Origin: Heloderma charlesbogerti
Taxonomy: Eukaryota; Chordata; Lepidosauria; Squamata; Helodermatidae
DNA: 64,000 nt
Assembly: GCA_026122225.1 (NCBI GenBank)
Contig: JANEZZ010002355.1
Span: 682,001-746,000 of the forward strand
Direction: 5' to 3'
Shown: positions 10,108 to 18,569 of the stretch, piece by piece
Layout: each line of letters starts with the position of its first letter
Position numbering within the stretch: the stretch's first letter is position 1
The notes under the pieces: model-generated
Told to the model about the DNA's origin: nothing
Seen by the model: the letters and a program-made list of their open reading frames with translations, nothing else
The model's database searches: none
Program-made: the position numbers and the translations under genes

Positions 10108-11014
10108 TAGGCATGTACGAAAGGCACTTACATTTCACGGATTATGTTGATGGTGGGGGGGAGGCGCTCCATCCCTCCCCCTGGAATCCTGGATGGGGGG
10201 GAGGTGCTCCGTTCCTCCCTCCCCGGAATCCTGGCCGGCCGGCTATGCTCTGCAGGGATTCTGCGGAGCCTCCAGCCACTGGCTACCAGGGACACAAATG
10301 GCAGTGGCCGTAGCCATCGCCGTTTGCGTCCCTGCAGTCAGCCGTGATAGGCTACATAAATGTTTACGTAGCCTATCACGGCTGACTTAAAACAAAAACA
10401 ACGCACGTACGCAAATGGCAGTGGCCATGGCCGCCGCCATTTGTGTCCCTTATTTTGGCACGTCTTAGTCTACGTCAAGATTTACATAGATTAAGACGGC
10501 GAAAATAAGGGGAACGTAAATAGCGTAGCAGACGCTACGCAATTTGCGTTCCCCTTATTTTTGCCATCTTAATCTATGTAAATCTTGACGTAGACTAAGA
10601 CGTGCCAAAATAAGGGACGTAAATGGCGGCGGCCGTGGCTGCCGCCATTTGCGTACGTGCGTTGTTTTTGTTTTTGTTTTAAGTCAGCCGTGATAGGCTA
10701 TGTAAACATTTACGTAGCCTATCACTTTTTAAAGAAAACTTAGCCATGATAGGCTACGTTAATCTTGACTTAGCCTATCACGGTTTTTTTTTTTTAACTG
10801 GAAATGGCGGCGGTGGCAGCTGGTCAGAAGACTGGCCGCCGCCGCCGCCGAACCGCTGCCGGAGCTGCCGCCACCAGGAAGATCCGCCCCAGGTAAGTCT
10901 CATCCCGGGGGGGTGGGGTGGGGGGGCAGACCGTTCCGCCATCAATTTTGGGGGCCCGAATGCGCTGGCATTAGGCCTCCCTGAGATCCGTGGCAGAATT
11001 CTCTGACATCCCTA
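10108..11014 (+). mobile_element. Palindromic non-autonomous hAT-like element, complete
   Basis: Ends TAGGCATG and CATCCCTA, flanked by 8-bp duplications gtcacggc (10100-10107) and gtcacagc (11015-11022), 7 of 8 matching. Order: end A with 'gggggaggcgctcc' blocks; long core palindrome of about 205-bp arms centred near 10531; end B with an 'aggtaagtc' motif at 10891 and a 'cccgaatgcgctggcatta' hairpin. The core contains small palindromes at about 10344-10379, 10462-10500, 10560-10600, 10690-10725 and 10745-10781. Those nearest the outside use GATAGGC/GCCTATC flanks and the inner ones use CTTAGTC/GACTAAG. Between them are 'atggcggcggcc'-type inverted blocks. No coding capacity. Transposition would depend on a hAT transposase supplied in trans (inference). 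Confidence 0.88.
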
Positions 11015-11186
11015 GTCACAGCAGAGTCACGGTGTCATGTAAAGAGCCCGCAAACGTCCGTGAAGGAGCGATCTCAATCGCAGGATAAAAGCTACCCTTG
11101 TGTTTTCTCACCACTCCTTCCATCTTTTGTCTTACCACAGCAAATCCATTAAGGCGGGAAAGGTAGAATAACTGCACAAAGCAAAC

Positions 11187-11327
11187 TGACCCTAAGGTTC
11201 CCAGCGTGTTACAGGTGTTTCTAGATGGAGGGCTCCTAGCGCTACCAATCAAATCCTCTTTTGATTGGTAGTGCTAGGAGCCTTCCATCTAGAAGCACCC
11301 ATAACAGGCTGGGAACCTTAGGGTCGG
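11187..11327. repeat. Long hairpin, arms about 67 bp
   Basis: Left arm 11187-11253 and right arm about 11260-11327 are near-perfect inverted copies around a 6-base loop. Landmarks are 'tgaccctaaggttcccagc' versus 'gctgggaaccttagggtc', and 'ctcctagcgctaccaatc' versus 'gattggtagtgctaggag'. The sequence 11023-11186 beside it shares words with 9490-9770, so the hairpin may be the end of a longer foldback repeat. It cannot be assigned to a known class here. Confidence 0.75.
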
Positions 11328-11553
11328 GTTGCATCTCTTACCAAGGTACTATGCTCTCCCCCTCAGACAAATATCATCATTCCACTTGGGGCAATGGGCA
11401 GGGGGAGAAAAAAAGATGCCCCCCCACACACACCTTCAACCCTGGCTGGCATGATCCTGTAGAACTTATGAACTTGTGGTTCCCCCACCATGGACCTCCT
11501 AGCCACTACCTTAGGATTGCTCTGTTAGCCTCTTAAATAAACATGGGAGGATT

Positions 11554-11650
11554 AGGGCACAATCCTGTGCATGTCTAGACAGAACAAAATCCTACAACAA
11601 AAAAGTTGTAGGATGTTTTTCTGTCTAAACGTGCATAGGATTGCACCCTT
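11554..11650. repeat. Short palindromic repeat, family 2
   Basis: Inverted halves 'gggcacaatcctgtgcatg' ... 'cgtgcataggattgcaccc', with 'agacagaa' and 'ttctgtct' inside and a central 'caacaaaaaagttg'. Relatives lie at 32738-32878 and 44857-44990. Foldback MITE-like. Confidence 0.75.
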
Positions 11651-11654
11651 TGCA

Positions 11655-12105
11655 TATTTACCATGCATTGTGTAATCTTCTCCCAAATGTCATTATTTGG
11701 GGTCAGGTGGGGAGGGAGGAACCCCTGGATTTACCCATGGAACAACAGATGTTAAAACTTGCTGCAACTTGCATTTGAAATGGGATTTTCCTTCGTAGTA
11801 GCTGGATATCAGCCAGCGTAGTGTATATGTTTTAGGGTAATTAAACCAAGCTGCAGTGAAGCATGGTAACGTGTTAGCTGGCATGCTTCCAATCACACAG
11901 TCAGCCAAAAGGCCTGATCTTATGGAAAGCTGTGAGCTAGGAAGCAGGCAGTGCATATGGAATGCAAGAAATGCTTTGCTTTTGCAGTATCATGGCCTGA
12001 CTTGGTGCATGATGCAGCTGACACGACAAGCCTATCCAGGCTATTAGGAGGGCACAACAGAGTGAGTCAATGCTGCTTTACCAGGGACAACACCGAACAT
12101 TGCCA
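11655..12105. other. Unassigned non-coding sequence
   Basis: No feature recognised between the palindromic repeat and the next hAT element. Confidence 0.4.
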
Positions 12106-12113
12106 TGTGCATC

Positions 12114-13076
12114 TAGGGATGTATGAAAGTCACTTACCTTTTCACGGACTGTGTTCGTGGTGGTGGGGGAGGCGCTCCATCCCTCCCCCCGGAATCCTTA
12201 ATGGGGGGGGAAGCGATCCGGTCCTCCCCCCCGGAATCCTGCCCGGCCGGCTCTGCTCCGCAGCAGCTCCACGGAGCAGCCGGCCAGCCAGGGCCGGCCG
12301 CAGCCAGATTTCCAGCTGCCATTTGTGTCCAGCCACGCAGCTGTGATAGGCTACATAAGTCTTTATGTAGCCTATCACAACTGGGCAAAAAAACCACAAT
12401 GGCTACAGCAGCCACCATTTACGTTCCCTATTTTTCGCCGTTCTAGCCTACGTAAATATTTACATAGGCAATTATGGCCAAAAAAAAAAGGGAACCGCAA
12501 ATAGCATAGTGGGTGCTATTTGCATTTCTTTTTTTTTCGCCGTAAAAGCCTACGTAAATATTTACGTAGGATAAAACGGCGGGGGGAGGAGAACGCAAAT
12601 AGTGCCCACTACGCTATTTGCGGTTCCCTTTTTTTTCGCCGTAATTGCCTACGTAAATATTTACGTAGGCTAGAATGGCGAAAAATAGGGAACGCAAATG
12701 GCAGCTGCTGTAGCTGCTGCCATTTGCATATGCTGGTTTTTTTGTTTTTGTTTTTTGCCCAGCCGTGATAGGCTACGTAAAGACTTACGTAGCCTATCAC
12801 GGCTGCGTGGCTGGACACAAATGGCAGCCAGAAATCCTATCACGGCAAAGACCAGAATGCAAATGGCGGCTGCAGCAGCCGGTCAAAAGACTAGCCGCCG
12901 CAGCTGCTGCTGGAGCCACCGCCGTCCGGAACATCCACCCCAGGTAAGTCTCATCCCGGGAGGGAATCCGCAGGGGGGCGGGGGGTGGCAGGCCGTTCCA
13001 CTACGGATTTCGGGGGGCCGAATGCCAGTGTATTCGGCCTCACTGAAATCCGTGGTGGAATTCTCTGCCATCCCTA
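12114..13076 (+). mobile_element. Palindromic non-autonomous hAT-like element, complete (clearest example)
   Basis: Ends TAGGGATG and CATCCCTA, with identical 8-bp duplication tgtgcatc at 12106-12113 and 13077-13084. End A carries the inverted 'cttacctttt' motif and GC-rich blocks. End B carries caggtaagtc at 12941. The core, about 12322-12815, is one long palindrome centred near 12560. Five smaller palindromes are placed symmetrically along it: about 12343-12379, 12445-12475, 12549-12572 (at the centre), 12648-12672 and 12765-12800. All share TACGTAAA/TTTACGTA-type hearts. The outer two have GATAGGC flanks. Inverted 'aaatggc' and 'gaacgcaaat' blocks lie between. 963 bp; no coding capacity. 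Confidence 0.9.
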
Positions 13077-13084
13077 TGTGCATC

Positions 13085-13417
13085 ACAGTAATATCACTGA
13101 ACATGGCACTAGTACTTTGAAACCAGCAGAAACAGAATGTGTTAAGGACACATCAGATACACCAGAATATATCACATCAGAATAAGAATACTATCGACTG
13201 GATCTGCTTTCCAGTCAAGAAAAGGACCTTCCATGAGAAAATGGTCTTTCCACCCAATTTGGGGGGATCCCCTCCACACACACACACAAACCATAGCTCA
13301 CCCCTTTCAGTAAGGTCTCTTGTCTCTCTGGCTCACATTTTCAGGGGGCTGGAGAAGCTACCATGGAAAAGAGGGGCCTGGGAAGTCCACCTCCACCTAG
13401 GATCCACCCTAGTCTGG
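13085..13417. other. Unassigned non-coding sequence
   Basis: No gene or classified repeat. A short CA tract is at about 13276-13288. Confidence 0.35.
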
Positions 13418-13640
13418 ATCGCGTGCTGTTCACTGGGTCCCCACCGGCCATCTGCCCCTGCTTACCGCACATTTATGCCTGTAATTTTGTGCAAATGGCC
13501 GCTTTATGGATGCCACTTGCACACATGGGCATTTACAAGAAAGGCCCAGCTGCCATTTTTTACGCAAAATGGCAGCTCGGTGAGGGATCAGGCAGCAGCA
13601 TGCTTGCCTGATTCAGTGCCTCCTGAGCCCAGCAGGCATG
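13418..13640. mobile_element. Fragment related to the hAT-like element at 22041-22513
   Basis: Shares 'tttatgcctgtaatttt', 'gcaaatgg', 'acgcaaaatggcagctc' and 'cttgcctgattc'-type words, in the same order, with 22200-22410. No termini were found, so it is a partial copy. Confidence 0.55.
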
Positions 13641-13976
13641 GGGGTCCGCAGATGGGAGTCCGCGAGGCTGAGCAGGGGTATGTCCACCAGACTCCATCCC
13701 CTTCCTGGACTCCCATGACATCTCTACCACCACCAGCACAGATGATCCAGCTAGGATTGTAAGATCATTTTGTTCCCATTCACAAATTCTGTGAACATGT
13801 CCTGTGTGCAAATCCAAATGTGAGCAGGAGCATAGTTCATAGGAAATTTTTGCAATTTCCCAAGCTTATGTTTGTGTTCAAAACTGTACATTTGCACGAG
13901 TGCACACATCCAAAAATGCACTTCCCCCCCAACCACATTTTCATACTTTAGCCTGGAGGGGGTTATATGGGGGGTG

Positions 13977-14764
13977 TAGAATTGTAGAATCATAGAACAG
14001 TAGTGTTGGAAGGGGCCTACAAGGCCACCGAGTCCAACCCCCTGCTCAATGCAGGAATCCAAGTCAAAGCATCCCCAACAGATGGCTGTCCAGCTTCATC
14101 TTGAATGCCTCCAGTGTGGGAGAGCCCACCACCTCCGTAGGTAATGGGTTCGTTCCATTGTTGTATTGCTCTAACAGTCAGGAAGTTTCTCTTGATGTTC
14201 AGCCAGAATCTGCCTTCCCCTAACTTGAGCCCATTATTCCATGTCCTGCACTCTGGGATAAGTGAGAAGAGATCCTGGCCTTCCTCCCTGTGACAACCTT
14301 TCAAGTACTTGAACAGCACTATCATATCTCCCCTCAGTCTTCTCTTCGCAAGGCTAAACATGTCCAATTCTTTCCATCTCTACTCATAGGGCTTTGTTTC
14401 CAGTCCCCTGATCATCTTCGTTGCCCTCCTCTGAACCCTCTCCAGTTTGTCTGCATCCTTCTTAAAGTGTGGTGTCCAGAACTGGACACAGTACTCAAGA
14501 TGAGGCCTAACCAGTGCTGAGTAGAGAGGAACTAGTGCTTCACGTGATTTGGAAGCGATACTTCTATTAATGTAGCCCAAAATAGCATTTGCCTTTTTTG
14601 CAGCCACATCACATTGTTGGCTCATATTCCACTTGTGATCTAGAACAATTCCAAGATCCTCCTCACTTGTAGTATGGTTGAGCCACGTATCACCCATTTT
14701 GTAACTGTACATTTGGTTTCTTTTTCCTACATGCAGAACTTGGCATTTATCTCTATTACATTTG
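13977..14764 (-). mobile_element. CR1/L3-type LINE 3' fragment
   Basis: The minus-strand CR1 tail begins at the low end with 'agaatcatagaacagtag'. It is colinear with 2065-3240 apart from the hAT there. It is 5'-truncated at about 14764, inside the segment that follows the RT active site. Confidence 0.88.
14017..14764 (-). pseudogene. CR1 ORF2 C-terminal fragment
   Basis: Two adjoining minus-strand frames encode the CR1 ORF2 C-terminus. Upstream: RDKCQVLHVGKRNQM, NRSIASKSREALVPLYSA and VQRRATKMIRGLETKPYE. Downstream: [36 protein letters not shown] and NIKRNFLTVRAIQQWN. A stop or frameshift near 14370-14390 separates them. No RT catalytic box remains. Confidence 0.85.
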
Positions 14765-14929
14765 GAAAAGTGCACATTTTGTGTTCTAAAAATGCATACT
14801 TTTCCTGTTCAGGAAAAAAAAAGTAGCTCATGTTCAGGAACAAAAACAAGGTGAGATGAGCATCAAGGTGGAAAATGGAGAAATGTGATGAGCTCAGACA
14901 TCTCTTGTTCCCCCATCCCTAGATCCAGC

Positions 14930-15237
14930 GCATATCTGAATCTCAACTATCAAATATATACCCTTGACACTTGGTTGTAAACTCTTAGAATGGAACCGAG
15001 AAGGACTAAGAAGAAGGTACCAGAATAAAAACACATTGGATATACCACAACAAGACATCAGGTGTACACCCTTGTCATCGGGTCATACTCTCTTGCCATT
15101 GCATTTACTTATTTATTTAATGTTAATATATACCGCTTAATATAAGAAAACATCTAAGCAGTTCACATATATTGAATTGAATTGATACCTAATCTTGTAG
15201 CGACATTTCTTAAAAATAATAATCCATATGAAAACCG
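14930..15237. other. Mostly unassigned; LINE-tail-like words near 15105-15180
   Basis: The phrase 'tttatttaatgttaatatat' followed by 'accgcttaatat' and 'aagcagttcacata' resembles the inverted 3' tail of L2-like LINEs. No other feature seen. Confidence 0.35.
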
Positions 15238-15284
15238 AAGGAAGGAAGGAAGGAAGGAAGGAAGGAAGGAAGGAAGGAAGGAAA
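15238..15284. repeat. (GAAG)n microsatellite
   Basis: About eleven uninterrupted GAAG units. Confidence 0.95.
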
Positions 15285-15339
15285 TAGCAGTTGATGATAA
15301 ATACAATAACAGAAAGTACCCTGGAGAGCTAGTTCAACC

Positions 15340-15488
15340 AGTGGAGGCTGGTGGCTCCGATGTGAGTGGGGCTCACTCTGGGTTTCAGTCAGAGCCATAG
15401 ATAGCTCCTTTAGAGTTCTGGGTGGTTCTGACTGAAACCCAGTGCGGATTCACCACCCCACTTACATCAGAGTCACCAGCCTCTATGG
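15340..15488. mobile_element. Palindromic MITE, 'gtggaggctggtggctc' family
   Basis: The two halves are inverted copies. The left begins agtggaggctggtggctcc and the right ends 'tcagagtcaccagcctctat'. In between, 'ctgggtttcagtcagagcc' pairs with 'ggttctgactgaaacccag'. A perfect 9-bp direct repeat agttcaacc flanks it (15331-15339 and 15489-15497), giving a clear target duplication of 8 or 9 bp. Other copies: 26459-26681, 27919-28076, 57280-57461. Non-coding. Confidence 0.8.
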
Positions 15489-15497
15489 AGTTCAACC

Positions 15498-16132
15498 CCC
15501 TGTTTAGTGCAAGATTTGCAATGCAGGATGCATCCTACAGCTCTGTGTGTGCGTGCACGTGCTCACGTGTGTGCATTGATTCACACACACTCACCACTTC
15601 TTTTGCTCTTGCCCGAGGACTGAAAATGCACTTTACTTCATAAAAGTACTATATTAATTAATAACAATGTAGAATAACAATGCTTTCCCCCATCAGTAAG
15701 TTATTTCTGCCATAATTCTCATAATGGATTCCGGTACACCGGTGCCCTCCACTGCCCTCCACAAAGCCTCACCTTGGAAAAGGGAGAGGAGGAATAATAA
15801 GTGATGACGTGTGTTTGGAGGGGGCGGGGTGTTATAAGGGTGGGCGGGGCTTCACCTTGTCTGCAGATGACATATTCTGTGCATCATTTTCTGCTGGGGT
15901 TCATGATGCTTATAGTCAAGAAGAGAGGCCAAAAATAGGCCTTGTGTCCCCCTCCTCAGTCCTCAAGGTAAGGCTTTCATTCTTGGGGAACAGGGGCTGG
16001 CAGGGGGAGGCAGGGAAGTGGTGGGTTGGGGTGTACACCCCATTAGTGGGGCCTAGCTTGAAATGGGGCCAGACTTTTCAAATAAGGAAAGTTCACAATT
16101 CAAGCTACCCCCCGCCCCCAGCCCTGCAGCTT
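15498..16132. other. Unassigned non-coding sequence
   Basis: No gene recognised. The stretch is moderately GC-rich near 15810-16060. An open frame starting at 15809 is only meaningful at its end, where it reads into the L2-like fragment that follows. Confidence 0.4.
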
Positions 16133-16260
16133 TTGAATACTTCAGTTAGATACTCCCTCGTTACATCCAGGCTAGATTACTGTATTACCCTCTGCACAGG
16201 GCTGCCTTTAAAGAGAGCACCATTGGTTTTTAAAAGTGGATTTTTTGAAAAGGTTTTGTT
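16133..16260 (+). pseudogene. L2-like LINE ORF2 C-terminal fragment
   Basis: The plus-strand translation contains VTSRLDYCITLCTGLPLK, which closely resembles the conserved tail of L2/CR1-type ORF2 proteins (typically VTSRLDYCNALYxGLP). About 40 codons remain; no catalytic part. Confidence 0.65.
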
Positions 16261-16400
16261 CTCCTTGCCCCATTTCTAGCAAGTGTGGCTGTGTGAGCTG
16301 CTGACATCAATAAGAGAAACTAGCCAATCAGCAACCCCACACGTGCATGGTACTGTTTCACTGCCACCTTGGGCAGCTAGGAATTCCCCTCCCCCTAGAT

Positions 16401-16618
16401 TACGGGTGGGCAATTTGTGAGCTAAATGCAGCCTCTGGGGGGTTTCCCCCCCCCCAGGTCTCCTGCTCCTGCCACCAGGGTCACTGTGGCACCACCGGAT
16501 TCCCAGAGATTCTGCTAGAAAGCAAGGCACGCTGGGAAATCCAGCTGCACAGCCCCTAGCGGATTCCAGGGAAGCCGGCGTGCCCCCCCCCCCAACCCAC
16601 CAAAGTTGCCCATCCCTG
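16401..16618. mobile_element. Short hAT-like MITE with long terminal inverted repeats
   Basis: Left end TACGGGTGGGCAATTTGTG and right end CCAAAGTTGCCCATCCCTG are inverted copies over about 12 bases. The 8-bp duplication ccctagat is identical at 16393-16400 and 16619-16626. 218 bp, C-tract rich, non-coding. Similar 'gggtgggca' starts occur at 18975-19050 (inverted) and 56814. Confidence 0.82.
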
Positions 16619-16782
16619 CCCTAGATAATCAATCACTTCTCTGGCCATCTGTGCATAGAAGCAATCAAGTGCATAGAAGCAATCAAGTAAATAGGGGAAA
16701 TACTTATGTTCCTATGTACTGTGAAACTTCCAAACTCCCTTGCAATTAAAAATAAATAACTAAATCTACAATTCTTTCTAGA

Positions 16783-17300
16783 GTGGCCAGTTATGCATCA
16801 TCAAAAGAAAGGAATCCTCATAAAAAGTAGACACTGATATGCATAACATTTGCATATACTAATAGCAAATTTAGAAATAGTTACTCTATAATTTAAATAG
16901 GAATACCCTAGTGGTGTCTCACCCTAGTGGTGAGACACCACATCTCACCCTAGTGGTGAAGACTGTGACCAGGCGACCTGTGTGCCTGCTCAGTCTGTTG
17001 TCTGTCCAACTCTTAAAGATTAAGCAAATTTGTTTTCTATTGCTCAAGAGGGTAGGACCCAAACCCATGAGTTCAAATTACAAAAAAAGGGGGGTTCTAA
17101 ACATTAGGAAGAGCATCCTGATGGTATGAGCTGTTCTGACAGGGGAACAGACCGCCTTGGAAGGTTGAGGATTCTCCTTCATGAGAGGTTTATAAGCAGA
17201 ATAGACGCCAACCTATCAGGAATGCTGTAGCAGTGAATTTCCTGCATTGGAAGGGGGTTGATCTTTTGATGTACCTTCAAATTCTATGATTCTATGTCCT
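16783..17300 (+). repeat. Dispersed repeat ending in a CR1-like tail
   Basis: 16783-16990 ('agtggccagttatgcatcat', 'aatttagaaatag', 'gaagactgtgaccagg') is repeated at 30636-30850 on the same strand. From about 17090 it becomes a diverged LINE tail ending 'tcaaattctatgattctat', the plus-strand CR1-type terminus. 16907-16960 also holds three 'cctagtggtg' units, forming a small hairpin. Confidence 0.5.
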
Positions 17301-18542
17301 ATCTCAAGAGTGAAGAGGGAAAAATATTTAGTGAAATTGTAGCAATTACTCTCAACTAACAGCAGAGGGGGCTCACTTCTTAAAAATCATACAGACACAG
17401 AAAGAAACTGCTGGGTATTTTGATAAGGCTAATGCAGGGTACTTTGCCCAGTAGCAAGCAAATTATCATTAAGTATCTCAAATCTACACTTCAAATCAAA
17501 AGCGTTTATGGATACAGATGTCTCTTGTCTTCTGACATGTTGAAGATCAAATGGAGGAGACTTGTAGCAGTTAGTTCTCACTCACAAGTTAAACAATGAC
17601 ACCTTGATCCCACAGAACTGCAAAGTTATGGCAGGACATATTGTGAACTGCACTGATATAAGTTTCGCTACCTCTACAAGTTTATTACTTATTTGTTTTA
17701 AAATGTTTACACACCACTTCATCTCTGAGAAGTTCATGGTGGCTTCCAATAAAATCAATAATTTAACCATTTAAAAAAAAATGCAATGTGAAGTTCAGTT
17801 GTATCATTTATAATCCTAGCTTATCCCAATCAAAGATTAAAAAAATAAATGTATTACAAAAATAAAAGTGGACAAATTCAACATAAATCCAAGAAAATGA
17901 CTAACAAATAGAAAGATAATCTTGAACTAACAAATAGAAAGATAAAATTCCATAATACTGATCTCCAGTTTTTATAAAAGTGCCTGTTAACCAAACCAAG
18001 GAGAAAACATACAAAGCTAAAATCACTATTTTTATAAAACTTCCCAGGTACAACCTTTTATGTCTGCTTCCTAAAATCTGGTGCAGATCTTAGCTAATGC
18101 CACTAGGAAAGTAGCAACTCTCCTCAAAATATCTGTATCCTCCTTGAAAAGCAAAAGGTCTCTTTTCTGGCAAACTGACCAGTTATGTTTAGTCATGGAC
18201 CCCAGACTAAACCATGGACCCCATCTCAGAGATGAAGTGGTGCGTAAACATAAACCCATCCTGCTGTGATGCATGTCTCTTTCTATCCAAAATGCAACCA
18301 TCCTCTGAAAACTGCTCCCACTCTAGGTCCACCCATTTCCCTGGCATGTCACAGTCAGCTATGGTACATGGAATGGGAGGGGGCGCCATCTTGTGCTTCA
18401 CCTCATACAACAGTGCATCTTGGACGTGCACTAATAGCACGATCTTGCTCCCTCCTCCATACATTTATATCCACAGATATGCCGCATGAGCGAGGTGATG
18501 GGCAAAATGTAGCCATTTCTCAGCCTGACAGTATGTTGCCTA
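17301..18542. other. Mostly unassigned; holds an inverted repeat pair
   Basis: 17709-17733 ('ttacacaccacttcatctct') and 18222-18247 ('agagatgaagtggtgcgtaa') are inverted copies about 500 bp apart, each resembling the tail of an L2-like repeat. 18350-18450 has words of the dispersed repeat at 32885-33222. No gene. Confidence 0.4.
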
Positions 18543-18569
18543 AACACACACACACACACACACACACAC
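18543..18569. repeat. (CA)n microsatellite
   Basis: About thirteen CA units. Confidence 0.95.

Larger units (their letters stand above)
13752..14921. mobile_element. AT-rich hAT-like element split by a CR1 insertion
   Basis: Ends TAGGATTG and CATCCCTA, with identical 8-bp duplication gatccagc at 13744-13751 and 14922-14929. Its own sequence is 13752-13976 and 14765-14921, rich in 'tgcacattt', 'aaaaatgcac' and 'ttcaggaac' words typical of this AT-rich family. The middle is a CR1 3' fragment on the minus strand. The order of events is clear: hAT first, CR1 later. Confidence 0.85.

Noticed and set aside
12343..12800. A CRISPR-like array of regularly spaced repeats
   Set aside because: The repeats are self-palindromic, alternate in flank type, and are mirrored about a centre. 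They lie inside a transposable element with 8-bp duplications in a vertebrate-type genome.
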